A stretch of DNA of 64,000 nt from Chitinophaga cymbidii (GTDB taxonomy: Bacteria; Bacteroidota; Bacteroidia; Chitinophagales; Chitinophagaceae), in the NCBI RefSeq assembly GCF_007992715.1, contig NZ_BKAU01000001.1, forward strand, positions 806,001 through 870,000. Direction: 5' to 3'. Shown piece by piece: positions 25,440 through 35,532 of this stretch; position 1 is the stretch's first letter, and each line of letters begins with the position of its first letter. The notes below the pieces were generated by a model. The model was not told the DNA's origin, searched no databases, and saw only the letters and a list, made by a program, of their open reading frames with translations. Position numbers and translations under genes: made by a program.

Positions 25440-25470
25440 AAAAAGGCGCCTCTGTTTTTGAGACGCCTTT
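25440..25470 (-). terminator. Terminator of the SusC/D-metallophosphoesterase operon
   Basis: Stem AAAGGCG (25442-25448) / CGCCTTT (25464-25470), one mismatch, then an inner CTC/GAG stem; five T on the minus strand. Nearly identical to the terminator at 36201-36227. Confidence 0.85.
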
Positions 25471-25492
25471 CTTTGCTTTTTGCCGGCAACTG

Positions 25493-27073
25493 TCAGAACT
25501 TCGCTTCTTCTATCCGGTAGGAGCTTTTCTGCGTGAATGTTCTTCCGAACGGATCTGTAGCCTGTACTTCTATCTGGTGGGTGCCAATGCCGATGTTCTC
25601 CGGCAACTTTGCCTTCCATAAGTGCGTACAGTTGGCAGGTTCCGTAGGGCGGCGGCCGCGGAACATTTCTTCCGTATCATCCCATTTATACAATTCGGCT
25701 ACAAATGCCGGATCGGGCTCCAACGTGTATCTCATCGGTTTCCATTTACCATTGTCTATCCGGTACTGCACTTTGCTGCCTTTGTAACCCATGTAAAAAT
25801 TGGCGTACACAAAGCCACGGCCATCCCACCAGATGGTAGACATCACTTTACGGTGCCACAGGCCGATCTGGTAATCCGCAGGCTTGTTGGCTACCTTGTA
25901 ATCTGCCGTGTAAGTGTTACCGGTGATGTTCAGGTAAGCATATCCGCGTGGCGTACCATCGCTCATGACAGATTCCAGCACACCCTGTTCGTTCATCCTG
26001 CCGGAATACCAGTTCCCGCAGGTAGCGCCTACGTTAAATTCATGAAAAGGTTTCGCACCTGTCCATCCCCACTCTTTGTCGTAAAACTTCTGCCACTGAT
26101 TGTGGGTGTGCGCGGACAGTGCGAGCACATGCGGGTATTTAGCTAAAAGAGAGAATAAACGTACGCGGTCTTCTGTGCGGAAAGCGCCTTCCGCCTGGTA
26201 CAAGGGGATGTGAAAGGCCAGCACTACCAGTTTGCCCGTATCCACATATTTCAGATCGTTCTCCACGAAAGTGAGCTGATCCGGCAGAAAGCCGCCCCAG
26301 AGCCCCTTTCCATCGCGCGGATCGGGGTACAGGTTGTTGTTCAGTACAATGTAGTGTGCCTGACCGTAGTTGTAGGAGTAGGTAGACGGGCCGAAGCTGG
26401 CTTCAAAGCTCTCGTCATTTTTCTCGATGGACGTTGCTTCATGGTTGGTATCGTGGTTGCCGATCACATTGTACCAGGGCACATTGGCTTTAGCCACTAC
26501 GTCGATGTAATCTTTGTGCATGGTGAGCACCTTGCCCACCAGGTCGCCCAGCGTGAGGCCGAACGCTACGTTCTTTACATCTACCAGTTCAGACATGATC
26601 CCTTTGTCGAAAAACCCCACATCCTGCGGCTCCAGCATCTGCGGGTCGCCGAGTACCAGCGCGCGGTAATTATCGGGTTCGTTGTACTTCATCACGGCAA
26701 AGTCAACAGAAGCAGGCAGCGGGCCGGTAGGCGCCACGCCTTTGTATTCATATTCAGCAGGTGATCCGGCAGGTTTATGGATATAGTAATATTGCGGCTG
26801 ATTCTTCGCGTTCAAAGGCACTTTGTAGCCTGCGGGCTTGATCACAAAAATGATGTTGTCATCTCCTACCGGCAGCGTGTATTTGCCTTTCGCATCGGTT
26901 AGTACAACTTCCTTTCCGTTGCTCACGGCTACGTTGGCAACGCCTTTTTCTTTTGCTTCTTTTTTGCCGTTGCCATTGTCGTCGTTATAAACATAACCGG
27001 TAGCGGCTTTCTGCGCCAGTACCGCTGCGGGGCTCATGGCCAGCAGGCTCAGTGCGTAAAAAATTCGTTTCAT
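25493..27073 (-). CDS. Calcineurin-like metallophosphoesterase, secreted
   Basis: 526 aa. Signal peptide MKRIFYALSLLAMSPAAVLAQ. An N-terminal beta domain (about 25-115; GYVYNDDNGNGKKEAKEKGV) resembles the metallophosphoesterase N-terminal/SdrD-B-like module. The catalytic domain carries VLGDPQML (about 143), LTLGDLVG (about 177), IGNHDTNHE (about 204) and ALSAHTHNQW (about 320), i.e. the D-GD-GNHD-H(T)H ligand series. A C-terminal beta domain (about 385-526) follows. It hydrolyses phosphomono- or diesters; the substrate is unknown. It is the last gene of the seven-gene sigma/SusC/SusD operon, 11 bases after a lipoprotein, so it probably processes what that system captures. Confidence 0.9.
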   Translation of the reverse strand: MKRIFYALSLLAMSPAAVLAQKAATGYVYNDDNGNGKKEAKEKGVANVAVSNGKEVVLTDAKGKYTLPVGDDNIIFVIKPAGYKVPLNAKNQPQYYYIHKPAGSPAEYEYKGVAPTGPLPASVDFAVMKYNEPDNYRALVLGDPQMLEPQDVGFFDKGIMSELVDVKNVAFGLTLGDLVGKVLTMHKDYIDVVAKANVPWYNVIGNHDTNHEATSIEKNDESFEASFGPSTYSYNYGQAHYIVLNNNLYPDPRDGKGLWGGFLPDQLTFVENDLKYVDTGKLVVLAFHIPLYQAEGAFRTEDRVRLFSLLAKYPHVLALSAHTHNQWQKFYDKEWGWTGAKPFHEFNVGATCGNWYSGRMNEQGVLESVMSDGTPRGYAYLNITGNTYTADYKVANKPADYQIGLWHRKVMSTIWWDGRGFVYANFYMGYKGSKVQYRIDNGKWKPMRYTLEPDPAFVAELYKWDDTEEMFRGRRPTEPANCTHLWKAKLPENIGIGTHQIEVQATDPFGRTFTQKSSYRIEEAKF

Positions 27074-27084
27074 GATCTGATGTG

Positions 27085-27747
27085 TTATAATGCTTTAAAG
27101 TCGGTATAAAAAGTATCCACGGCCTGTTTCTCCGGGATGAACAGCGTACGGTATGTTATAGGCTTGTCCAGGTCGCAGGAAGAGATCAGCGTGGTATCGC
27201 CCTGCACGGAGAAATAACGTTTCGGTTGCTGGTCTTCACCCGTGTAGCGCCATTCGGTGCCCAGGCATTTATCATCCATGCCTACCCAGGTGATGTTGAT
27301 GCTATTGGTAGCCGTCACTTTTGTGGAAGTGCGGATGGGCCTGTTAGACAATGTGGACTGGAAATTCGCGCCATAGCTATTGCCGATGGCTTCAGTTCCT
27401 ATGGAAGTATGTCCTTCTTTATCGAAAGTGAACACTTCAAAGTTGTAGGAACCTTCAGGCAGGTTATCGACAGATACCTGGATGGTATCCGGTTGGGGGC
27501 TTTTCTTCACCGCCATCACCAAAGAGTCCGCTCCGAAATTCCAGAATATCTTACACCCCGTGATGTTCTGGTCGCTGGTCAGTATCCAGTTAAGCATCAC
27601 TCTTTCCTTTCCGCTAAAAGCTTTCAAGGAATCTGCTTTGCCGGTGTATACGATCGCACCATTTTTGATGAAATCGTAATAGGATCTGTCCTGTTTACTG
27701 CAGGAAGCCAGTGCAATGATGGCTCCCAGGTATATCAATCGTTTCAT
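27085..27747 (-). CDS. DUF4998 surface lipoprotein
   Basis: 220 aa. Lipoprotein signal MKRLIYLGAIIALASC, Cys at 16. One fibronectin-like DUF4998 domain: IVYTGKADSLKAFSGKERVM, then LPEGSYNFEVFTFDKEGHTS and SLGTEA-like strands. It is a typical accessory of SusC/D loci, probably surface-exposed and able to bind the ligand or help assemble the complex. It sits between the DUF5126 lipoprotein and the phosphoesterase with 11-base gaps on both sides, indicating one message. Confidence 0.82.
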   Translation of the reverse strand: MKRLIYLGAIIALASCSKQDRSYYDFIKNGAIVYTGKADSLKAFSGKERVMLNWILTSDQNITGCKIFWNFGADSLVMAVKKSPQPDTIQVSVDNLPEGSYNFEVFTFDKEGHTSIGTEAIGNSYGANFQSTLSNRPIRTSTKVTATNSINITWVGMDDKCLGTEWRYTGEDQQPKRYFSVQGDTTLISSCDLDKPITYRTLFIPEKQAVDTFYTDFKAL

Positions 27748-27758
27748 AAATAGTTGAA

Positions 27759-28937
27759 TTAGAAAGCTCCCCAGAAGGTCAGCTCGGCGAACGTAATATT
27801 GGTGGCGTTACCATATGTTTTGGTCACATTGAAGCGCAGGTAGCGGTATCCTTCCGCGCTCAGCGGGAAGTTGAAATCTTCGCCGGCGAGCGCATAACTG
27901 ATATCATCGCTGGAAGCCTGGCCCAGCGGCAGACCGGAAGGTTTGTGGGAAGTGCAGTGCATCAGCAGCGTCCAGCTGTCATAGTTGCCATCCGGAGCAG
28001 GACTGTTGGAACCGTATACGTCCCACTCCAGTGGCGTACCGGAGTTGAAGTAGAATGCGGTGCTCTGGCGCTGGAAGTACTTCATGCGGCTCAGCTTGGC
28101 TTTTACACCGAGGTCAACGGAAAAGCTGACGGGCACACCGTACGCCTGTGCGGTTACAAAGATGGTGTTGCCTTTACCGTCCCACAGATTCTTCATGGGA
28201 TAAGCAGCGGAGTAGATGTTACCGTTCACATCGCCCGGGTAGGGATTCAGTTCCCGGAACTGCTTTTTATCCAGTTCTTTTTCGAAGAAAGGCGTTTCTT
28301 CCGTCAGCAGGGTATCGGATATATTTCCCCATCTGTCTTTTACAAACACACCGAATAAAGTAGGTTCGGGATCGAGGCCACGGGTGGTGAAGTCGCCTTT
28401 GGGCAGGCCGGTGTAGAAAGCATCTACCGGCGTCATTTTACCTTCAGCATCTTCCGCGAGTACGGTGATCACCAGGTCGCCCCGTGTTTCGTTCACAAAT
28501 TCAACATTCACGCCGCCGAAGTCCGGCTTCACTTTCAGGCTGGCGTACACCTCGTGTACAGGAGGAGTCAGCGGTTTCACGGTTACGTCCACAGGCTCGG
28601 ACCGTTTCTCTACCCTGTTCACCGCGTACACGCTCACCTTGTACTCATTGGTATCACCAAAGCCCTGCAGCACCAGCGTATCGCCATAGTAAGATGATTT
28701 AGTATTACGCCGGATGCCCTTATATTCCCATTCCGCCTGCACATACAGCAGGTTTGGATCGGCAGGCACTACATAAGCGATCTTTGCGCCGCCGGGCGTA
28801 TTCACTACTTTCAGATCGGTGATCTTTGCGGGAAGGGCATCTGATGCCGGCAAAGGCCCTACACGTTCTTCCTTGCATCCTGCCATAAACAGACCTACGG
28901 CGATGGCGGCCAGAAGCAGTGTTGATTTATGTAACAT
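27759..28937 (-). CDS. DUF4959/DUF5126/DUF5000 lipoprotein with a discoidin-like C terminus
   Basis: 392 aa. Lipobox in LFMAGC (Cys 21). Residues about 25-130 form a DUF4959-like beta domain (KITDLKVVNTPGGAKIAYVV), about 130-225 DUF5126-like (VHEVYASLKVKPDFGGVNVE), and about 235-392 a DUF5000/F5-8 C-type galactose-binding jelly roll (FSVDLGVKAKLSRMKYFQRQ, YRYLRFNVTKTYGNATNITF). Three-part proteins of this kind are frequent partners of SusD in glycan-uptake loci and probably bind the polymeric ligand at the surface. Fifth gene of its operon. Confidence 0.85.
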   Translation of the reverse strand: MLHKSTLLLAAIAVGLFMAGCKEERVGPLPASDALPAKITDLKVVNTPGGAKIAYVVPADPNLLYVQAEWEYKGIRRNTKSSYYGDTLVLQGFGDTNEYKVSVYAVNRVEKRSEPVDVTVKPLTPPVHEVYASLKVKPDFGGVNVEFVNETRGDLVITVLAEDAEGKMTPVDAFYTGLPKGDFTTRGLDPEPTLFGVFVKDRWGNISDTLLTEETPFFEKELDKKQFRELNPYPGDVNGNIYSAAYPMKNLWDGKGNTIFVTAQAYGVPVSFSVDLGVKAKLSRMKYFQRQSTAFYFNSGTPLEWDVYGSNSPAPDGNYDSWTLLMHCTSHKPSGLPLGQASSDDISYALAGEDFNFPLSAEGYRYLRFNVTKTYGNATNITFAELTFWGAF

Positions 28938-28958
28938 AGTATAGCAATTTAAGGGTGA

Positions 28959-30881
28959 TTACCATCCGGGATTTTGTACAAGATTTTTGTTTTCGATCAG
29001 GTCATCCTCTGCAATGGGCCAGAAGTAATCCCGCTGACGGAACGTCCGGTTAAAGAGCGTAGAGAACTGGTAGTAGCCCACAACGTCCTGCTGACCGATG
29101 GTCCAGCCCTGAACGGGGCCCTGCCATGCTTTCTCCGCTTCTTTCCATCTTCGCTGGTCCCAGAAGCGCTGGCCTTCAAATGCCAGTTCGATGAGGCGTT
29201 CGCGGTGAATGATCTGGCGCATGCCTTCTTTGGAATCTATCTGCGCGGGATTGGTAGAGAAGTTCGTCCATGCTTCTCTTACCGTGGGAATACCTGCTCT
29301 CAGGCGCACAGAATCTATCCAGCGTTCTGTTTCAGCGCCCGGGCCGCTCACTTCGTTCAATGCTTCCGCGTACATCAGGTAGAGGTTGGCCATGCGCATT
29401 ACCGGCCAGGCATATTGGGAAATGATGTAAGTGGTATTGTTTGGCCCGAATACGTTCAGGTAGTTCACCACTTTCACGGGGAAGTAACCGGTAACATTGA
29501 AGCGGGTCACCTGGCCCGAGAAGCCGGAATACTGGCCCTGTCTGGCTTCCAGGTGGTTCAATGAGCCTACGGTAGTATTGCCGTTCCCATAAAGTACGGA
29601 ACCGTCAAAACCCAGGTTAGCATAAAAACGCGGCTCACGGTCGAAATTGATCGCCGCTGTAGTATATCCCTGAAAGATGAGGTTCTTCTCGGTGGCGACG
29701 GCTTTGCGCGTCTGGTTGCCGCGCGTTACAAAATCCAGCGTTCTGTCTTCCGTAACCGGCACGCCGTTCTTCGTATAGAACTGGTTCACGATGCTCATGG
29801 GAACGGAAGAAAGGCACCAGAAAGAAGTGTTGTTCGCCTGGGCGGCGGTAGCCCTTGGCTGCGCCATTTCCTGGATCAGGGCGGCCTGGCTGTTGGTGTT
29901 GGACCATACCGCTTCGGCATTGAAGTTATCGGTAAGGCTTGTTCTGATGTCCATCACTATTTGCAGGTCTGCCGGCAGGTTGGCGGATACGGAAGGATTG
30001 AAGCGGTTGAGGCGGTATCCCTGTGCGATGCAGATATCGATGGCTTCCTTTATCGCATCTTTCGCTTTTACCCATTTCTCCGGATCGTACGACTGGTTGA
30101 AATAAATTTCGCCGGTTTTACTTTTGAAGTTGGCGTAGGTGGTATTACCGTTGAACAGCGGACTGGCGGCAGTGATCAGCACTTCGGCTTTTACCGCCAT
30201 GGCAATGGCTTTGGTAATTCTGCCGGCCTCGCTTGCCATGTTGTTGATACGTTCGGGCAGGTTGACGATGGCGTTGTTCAGCGTTGCCACTACGTAGTTG
30301 AAGCAGGAGTCTACCGGCTGGCGGGGCACCTGTACATCTTCCGGAGAAACGTTAACGGGAAGGTTCTTGTCCACAACAGGGATCGGCCCGTACATGCGGA
30401 GCAGCCACCAGTGGTAATAGGCTTTAAGGAAGGTAGCTTCGGCAACCCATTGATCTTTTTCATACTGTTCCATATTAGGCACCTGGTTCACATTCTCTAT
30501 GAGGATGTTGCAATCCCTGATAGCCCTGAACAGGTTGCTGGCGCCATTGGTGCCTCGCCAGTAGCTTACCAGCGGGGCCGCGACGCTCTGTGTACCTCTG
30601 GCGATCTCCCAGGAGCTGAGGTTCACGGTAAAGCCCGGCAGGTTGTAAGGATACTGGAACCACAGTTCTCCGGCCGCCATGAAAGCCGGGTTGGCGGAAA
30701 TATCTCCGTGTTTGGGCATGTAGGAATAGCAGGTGTATAAATACTGTTCCGCCGTTGATCTTTGCCTGAACACATAATCGAATGTGGCTACACCGTCCGG
30801 CACAACATCGAGGTATTTCCTGCAGGAGCTGAAAGCCAGGCAGAACAATAATCCGGCTACCACTGATCTTTTTAAGCGCAT
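28959..30881 (-). CDS. SusD/RagB-family surface lipoprotein
   Basis: 640 aa. Lipoprotein signal ending LAFSSC (Cys 20) then RKYLDVVPDG, the usual SusD opening. TPR-like helices include FLKAYYHWWLLRMYGPIPVV (about 151-170), and the C-terminal SusD domain ends YFWPIAEDDLIENKNLVQNP. It forms the lid of the SusC transporter and contacts the ligand. It is longer than average (usual 500-600 aa). It starts 25 bases after the SusC stop in the same operon. No glycoside hydrolase is present in the operon, so the cargo need not be a glycan. Confidence 0.93.
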   Translation of the reverse strand: MRLKRSVVAGLLFCLAFSSCRKYLDVVPDGVATFDYVFRQRSTAEQYLYTCYSYMPKHGDISANPAFMAAGELWFQYPYNLPGFTVNLSSWEIARGTQSVAAPLVSYWRGTNGASNLFRAIRDCNILIENVNQVPNMEQYEKDQWVAEATFLKAYYHWWLLRMYGPIPVVDKNLPVNVSPEDVQVPRQPVDSCFNYVVATLNNAIVNLPERINNMASEAGRITKAIAMAVKAEVLITAASPLFNGNTTYANFKSKTGEIYFNQSYDPEKWVKAKDAIKEAIDICIAQGYRLNRFNPSVSANLPADLQIVMDIRTSLTDNFNAEAVWSNTNSQAALIQEMAQPRATAAQANNTSFWCLSSVPMSIVNQFYTKNGVPVTEDRTLDFVTRGNQTRKAVATEKNLIFQGYTTAAINFDREPRFYANLGFDGSVLYGNGNTTVGSLNHLEARQGQYSGFSGQVTRFNVTGYFPVKVVNYLNVFGPNNTTYIISQYAWPVMRMANLYLMYAEALNEVSGPGAETERWIDSVRLRAGIPTVREAWTNFSTNPAQIDSKEGMRQIIHRERLIELAFEGQRFWDQRRWKEAEKAWQGPVQGWTIGQQDVVGYYQFSTLFNRTFRQRDYFWPIAEDDLIENKNLVQNPGW

Positions 30882-30906
30882 ATAAATGTTTTAAATAAGT
30901 CTGATT

Positions 30907-33900
30907 TTAAAAGTTTGCCTGCAAGCCCATGTTGATCACCCTTTGCACAGGATATCCCAGTCCGTTGCCGGCCATTTCAATGTCCCAGAGTTTGAAAGTG
31001 GTCAGGGAGAAAAGATTGCTGCCGTTTGCATAGATGCGGAAGCTCTTTAATTTGAGGCGGCTGAGGGTGGTTTTGGGCAGGGAGTAACCGATCTCCAGCT
31101 GTTTCAGGCGCAGGAATTTACCGTTCCGTATCCACCAGGTGCTGGGCTGTGCGTTGTTCTGGCTCACATCCGGACTGAGGCGCGGCCAGAGTGCGTAGAT
31201 GTTCCGGTTGTCTTCCGACCAGTGATCATCCGCATAGGCTTTCAGCAATGCGTTGTTATCCGCAAAGGGCGCTGTGGTGGTGGAGTTCAGGATGAAGGAA
31301 GAATTACCGGCGCCCTGGAAGAAACAGGAAATGTCGAAAGACCGGTAGCCGGCGGACAAACCGAAGCCATATACGATCTCCGGATCTGTAGGATAGCCGA
31401 TAGGCACTCTGTCCAGCGTAGTGATGTTGCCATCGCCGTTCATATCCCGGTATTTGATATCGCCGGCGCCATATTCCCCGAAGGCGATCTGTGAGGGAGC
31501 GTTCATCACATCTTTATCATCGATGAACAACCTCTCCGCTATATATCCCCAACGCTGGGACAATGAATAGCCGACTTTAGACAGCCAGGGGGCGTCTTCA
31601 TAGGCGGGCTCTTCTATTTTCCTGTATTCGCTCATGGCCAGCGTAAAGTTGGCACGGCCCTGTATCCACCAGTCCTTGCCCAGCCGCTGGTTGTAATCGA
31701 TAGAGCCGTCTATGCCTTTGGAAGTGGCTGCGCCGATGTTGGCGTAAGGCGTTGAGGCGAAACCTGCGGTAGAGGGGATGTAGGCCCTTTCCTGCAGGAT
31801 GTTGGAACGATAGGTCTTGTAAAAATCCATCGTTACATTCATCTTGTTCCAGAGGCTCATATCAAGTCCAAGATTGGTCTGGTACGCCACCTCCCACTGA
31901 ATGTTCGGGTTGGCATAACGTTGCACGCTGATGCCGTTCTTTCTGATGATGCCTCCCGGTATATTACCGAATTGCGCAGCTTTTGAAGGATCGTTCATCA
32001 GTACCTGGGACAAATAAAAGTACCTGGTATCCGCATCACCGATCGCATCATTGCCCACCAGGCCGTAAGTGGCTCTCAGCTTCAGGTTGCTGATGGTGCT
32101 GATCAGCTTTTTGCGCCAGAAATCTTCATTAGACACGTTCCAGGCAATACCTGCAGAAGGGAAGAAACCGAAGCGGTGATTTTTGTCGAAGCGCTCGGAA
32201 CCATTGTAACCGAAGTTGATCTCTGCAAAATAGCGTTGGTCATAGCTATAGGTGCCTCTGCCGGAAATACCCAGGTTCCTGGCCGGCAGTGAAGCCTGCA
32301 ATGATGACAGATCACCGGACACCGCATTTTGCGCCTGGTATACAAGGCTGCCGCTTACACCATGCCTGCCGAAAACTTTCGCGTAGTTCATGATCGCCTG
32401 GAAATAAACAGAAGTGGTCACCGTTCTGTCGCCGCCATTCGTGGGGAAGTCCAGGTACTCGGTGCCATCATTGGGATTTATTTCGTTCAGTATATATTCA
32501 CCTGTGCGGCGGTTATACCCTGAAATGTTGTAGTAGAACGGCTTATAAGCACGGCTGATGGCGTAGTAAGCATAACGGCTGGTATTGGCCATTACGTTGA
32601 CAGACAGGCCCGGGGTAATAAAATCAAGCTGCTGGCGTATTTCCGCCTGCGCATTGATCTTCGAAGTATTATAATCTTTATACCCTCTTACCATGTTCGC
32701 ATAAGGATTGGTAACAAGGCCATCGGGGGAGTTACCGAACAGGATGTGTTTTGTCATGGCAAACGCCGCATCCGGCTCATAATAAGCCGGGAACAATACG
32801 GGATTGGCGTGCATGACATCGTTATACACAGCGGCGCCGCCATTGATCGGCCCGTTATAGTCCTGGAACGTACCGGACAAGCGGGTAATGAGCAGCGTGG
32901 TCTTTGTGAGATTTACATCCACGTTGGAGCGGATGGAATATGTTTTCAGGTTGATGTTGTTGTTGAAATTGCTGACAACGGGCACGTTCAGCACGCCATT
33001 ATCCTGCGAGAAGCCGCCTGATACATAATAACGCGCAACAGAAGCGCCGCCGCTCACGTTCACGTCTGCACGCTGGTTCATGGTATGGTCCTTGAACAGC
33101 ATTTTACGCCAGTCGGTAGCCGGGTACAGGTAATGATTCTTACTAACGCCCGTGCTGTCTATTTTCTCCTGGCTGTATAGCGGACGGCCCAGCGGATCAC
33201 GTGTGAGCACGGCTTCGTTGGCAAGTTTCATATAGGTTACGGGGTCTGCCAGCTCTACGTTTTTAGTGGGAGATGACATGGTGTTTTCCAGCCTTATAAA
33301 ATATTCCGGGCGGCCTTCTTTACCCTGTTTGGTAGCAATGAGGATAACGCCGTTCGCACCGCGTGCACCGTACAATGCGGTAGCGGTAGCATCTTTCAGG
33401 ATAGAAAAATTGGCGATGTCGTCTACACGCAGGTTAGCCAGATCGGTAGTCGTTACTTCCACTCCATCGATGAGGATGAGCGGATCTCTTTTGTAACCGA
33501 AAGTGGTGACGCCACGGATGAAGAAGCTTGCGTTGTCCGCCCCCGGCTCACCGGACCGCTGATAAGCAATAAGCCCGGCCACGCGGCCGGCCAGCGCGGT
33601 GGTAAGGTTGCTGGACGGGACTTTCAGGTCTTTCGGATCGATGGAAGTAACGGAACCTACCACATCCGTTTTCTTTTGTTTACCGAAAGCCACTACCACC
33701 GCCTCGCCCAGCGCACGCGGCGCTACGGACAACCGTACGTTCAGCGAGGTCTGATCTGTGAGCGTGATCTCGCGGGTGTTAAACCCCATCATGGTAAATA
33801 CCAGTACGGCCTCCGTTGTGGCCGGCAGCTCCAGGAAAAAGCCGCCGTTCAGGTCTGTGGTAGTGCCTACGCCGGATTTGTTTTTCAGCGCCACGGTCAC

Positions 33901-34332
33901 ACCCGGCAGCGGTATGCCGCTACTGTCCCGCACCAGGCCGCTGATCTTGCGTTTGCCTTCATTGGTGGTTTTGGAAACAGCGGAGGGCTTCAATACCACA
34001 ATGCCGTTCTCCTTCAATTCAAAGGTCAGCTCACTGTCCCGCAGCACTACGTCCATCAATTGTTTGAGTGTGCCGTTTTTCAGGTGCAGGGAAATAAGAC
34101 GTTTATCGTCCAGCAGGCCGTTGTTGTACACAAAGCGGTAATAGCCCTGCTGCTGCACCCTGTGCAGCACGGAAGATACAGATTCATTGTCCGCATCCAG
34201 CGTAATGGTGGTTTGCGCCTGCCTGTTCTGTGCATAGCCGTGGAGGCCCAGCAGCAGGAAGACCAGTAAGGACAAAAAGATACTCATACCTGTGCGCATG
34301 CTGCGCCCAGGAAGCGGTAAATACCCCTTCAT
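30907..34332 (-). CDS. SusC/RagA TonB-linked outer-membrane transporter with STN signalling domain
   Basis: 1141 aa. Signal region within the first 35 residues; a second possible start is Met 12, MRTGMSIFLSLLVFLLLGLH. It is followed by a secretin/TonB short N-terminal (STN) domain (about 42-115; SVSSVLHRVQQQGYYRFVYN). Then come a carboxypeptidase-like repeat (about 130-205), plug (about 210-335; DPKDLKVPSSNLTTALAGRV, SILKDATATALYGARGANGV) and a 22-strand barrel. The STN domain is what lets such transporters signal to FecR, whose gene is 24 bases upstream. It imports the ligand captured by SusD using TonB energy. Confidence 0.95.
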   Translation of the reverse strand: MKGYLPLPGRSMRTGMSIFLSLLVFLLLGLHGYAQNRQAQTTITLDADNESVSSVLHRVQQQGYYRFVYNNGLLDDKRLISLHLKNGTLKQLMDVVLRDSELTFELKENGIVVLKPSAVSKTTNEGKRKISGLVRDSSGIPLPGVTVALKNKSGVGTTTDLNGGFFLELPATTEAVLVFTMMGFNTREITLTDQTSLNVRLSVAPRALGEAVVVAFGKQKKTDVVGSVTSIDPKDLKVPSSNLTTALAGRVAGLIAYQRSGEPGADNASFFIRGVTTFGYKRDPLILIDGVEVTTTDLANLRVDDIANFSILKDATATALYGARGANGVILIATKQGKEGRPEYFIRLENTMSSPTKNVELADPVTYMKLANEAVLTRDPLGRPLYSQEKIDSTGVSKNHYLYPATDWRKMLFKDHTMNQRADVNVSGGASVARYYVSGGFSQDNGVLNVPVVSNFNNNINLKTYSIRSNVDVNLTKTTLLITRLSGTFQDYNGPINGGAAVYNDVMHANPVLFPAYYEPDAAFAMTKHILFGNSPDGLVTNPYANMVRGYKDYNTSKINAQAEIRQQLDFITPGLSVNVMANTSRYAYYAISRAYKPFYYNISGYNRRTGEYILNEINPNDGTEYLDFPTNGGDRTVTTSVYFQAIMNYAKVFGRHGVSGSLVYQAQNAVSGDLSSLQASLPARNLGISGRGTYSYDQRYFAEINFGYNGSERFDKNHRFGFFPSAGIAWNVSNEDFWRKKLISTISNLKLRATYGLVGNDAIGDADTRYFYLSQVLMNDPSKAAQFGNIPGGIIRKNGISVQRYANPNIQWEVAYQTNLGLDMSLWNKMNVTMDFYKTYRSNILQERAYIPSTAGFASTPYANIGAATSKGIDGSIDYNQRLGKDWWIQGRANFTLAMSEYRKIEEPAYEDAPWLSKVGYSLSQRWGYIAERLFIDDKDVMNAPSQIAFGEYGAGDIKYRDMNGDGNITTLDRVPIGYPTDPEIVYGFGLSAGYRSFDISCFFQGAGNSSFILNSTTTAPFADNNALLKAYADDHWSEDNRNIYALWPRLSPDVSQNNAQPSTWWIRNGKFLRLKQLEIGYSLPKTTLSRLKLKSFRIYANGSNLFSLTTFKLWDIEMAGNGLGYPVQRVINMGLQANF

Positions 34333-34355
34333 AGATTTTATGCTTTAATAAATGA

Positions 34356-35450
34356 TTAGCTCCGAGAGATTACAATTGCATCCTGTTCTATCCGGTAATT
34401 GAATGGATAGGATTGTTTCAGGTACTGTAGTGCCTTGAATATTGTTTCGTCGTTGAAAGTAGCGGTATACCGGTATTGCTTCACCTCTTCGCTGGCAAAG
34501 ATCACCCTGATGCCGTACCAGTCCTGCAGCTTCAAGGCTATCTGTTCAAACGTTTCATCGCTGATCTCCATTTTCCGCCGTGCCCAGGCCGTTTCAGGGG
34601 CGTGCCGCGTAAGGGTGTCCAGCTTTATTTTTGCGACTATTCCTTTTGATACCGCTACCGTTGCGCTGTGCGTGTTGCTGATGGATGGCTGGCGTTCGCG
34701 TTCCAGCACAAATTTTTCGTTCGGCCGCAGTATTATTCTGTCTTTTGCATCATCGCCATTGGGCACAATCTCTACTTTACCGGAGATCAGGCCCGTTTCC
34801 GTACCATGGCTTCCGGGGTAGGACTTTACATTGAAGGATGTACCCAGCACGCGAATCCTGTATTCACTGGTGTGCACAATGAAAGGATGTTCCTGATCGT
34901 GTTTGACATCAAAAAATGCCTCCCCGGTGATGGTCACCTCGCGATGTTCGCTATCGAAATCCTTACTGATGGAAAGATGGCTGTTCTCATTCAGCATGAT
35001 CACGCTACTGTCCGGCAGCACAATGGTCTTGCGGCTTTTGGCAACCGTATAGTATTCATAGGCCAGCAAACCGGTTGCAGCCCTTTTTTTCCACAGGTAG
35101 GTCATTGATCCGCCGGCAACCAGTAATACGACCGCTGCGGCAGCCGCATACCGCATCCATGGCCTTTTTATCCGCACCACCTTTGCCTTCCCGTCATGAG
35201 AGAGCATGCGCTGAAATTTTTCTCTCCGGCCAATGGCGTCCTTCATCGCCGCCAGTTGTTCTTTACTGTTACCCTGACCCGCGTTCAGCATGTCGTACAA
35301 ACGCAGGGCTTTATCTACCACACCGGCATACTCCGGGTTTTCTTTTACCCAGTTATTCCAGAATAATGTATCAGCATATTCGCCCCCGCAGAAACGCAGG
35401 AAAGATTCATCGCAAAGAAAGTCTTCAGGCCCGGGCGGTTGAAAATCCAT
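34356..35450 (-). CDS. FecR-family anti-sigma factor
   Basis: 364 aa. An N-terminal cytoplasmic anti-sigma region (about 1-100) precedes one membrane helix (about 103-124, MRYAAAAAVVLLVAGGSMTY). The periplasmic FecR domain has EHREVTITGEAFFDVKHDQE and RIRVLGTSFNVKSY, and a C-terminal DUF4974 domain ends YPFNYRIEQDAIVISRS. The DUF4974/STN-type end is thought to touch the STN domain of the transporter. It sits 82 bases downstream of the sigma gene and 24 upstream of SusC, forming a complete surface-signalling module. Confidence 0.93.
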   Translation of the reverse strand: MDFQPPGPEDFLCDESFLRFCGGEYADTLFWNNWVKENPEYAGVVDKALRLYDMLNAGQGNSKEQLAAMKDAIGRREKFQRMLSHDGKAKVVRIKRPWMRYAAAAAVVLLVAGGSMTYLWKKRAATGLLAYEYYTVAKSRKTIVLPDSSVIMLNENSHLSISKDFDSEHREVTITGEAFFDVKHDQEHPFIVHTSEYRIRVLGTSFNVKSYPGSHGTETGLISGKVEIVPNGDDAKDRIILRPNEKFVLERERQPSISNTHSATVAVSKGIVAKIKLDTLTRHAPETAWARRKMEISDETFEQIALKLQDWYGIRVIFASEEVKQYRYTATFNDETIFKALQYLKQSYPFNYRIEQDAIVISRS

Positions 35451-35532
35451 GTTTTACTTTTCGGCTTGTTTCCTATTGACAGTAAAAGCGGGCCGTTTTC
35501 CTAAAGAAATAAAAAGTTTTTTTTTTTAAAAT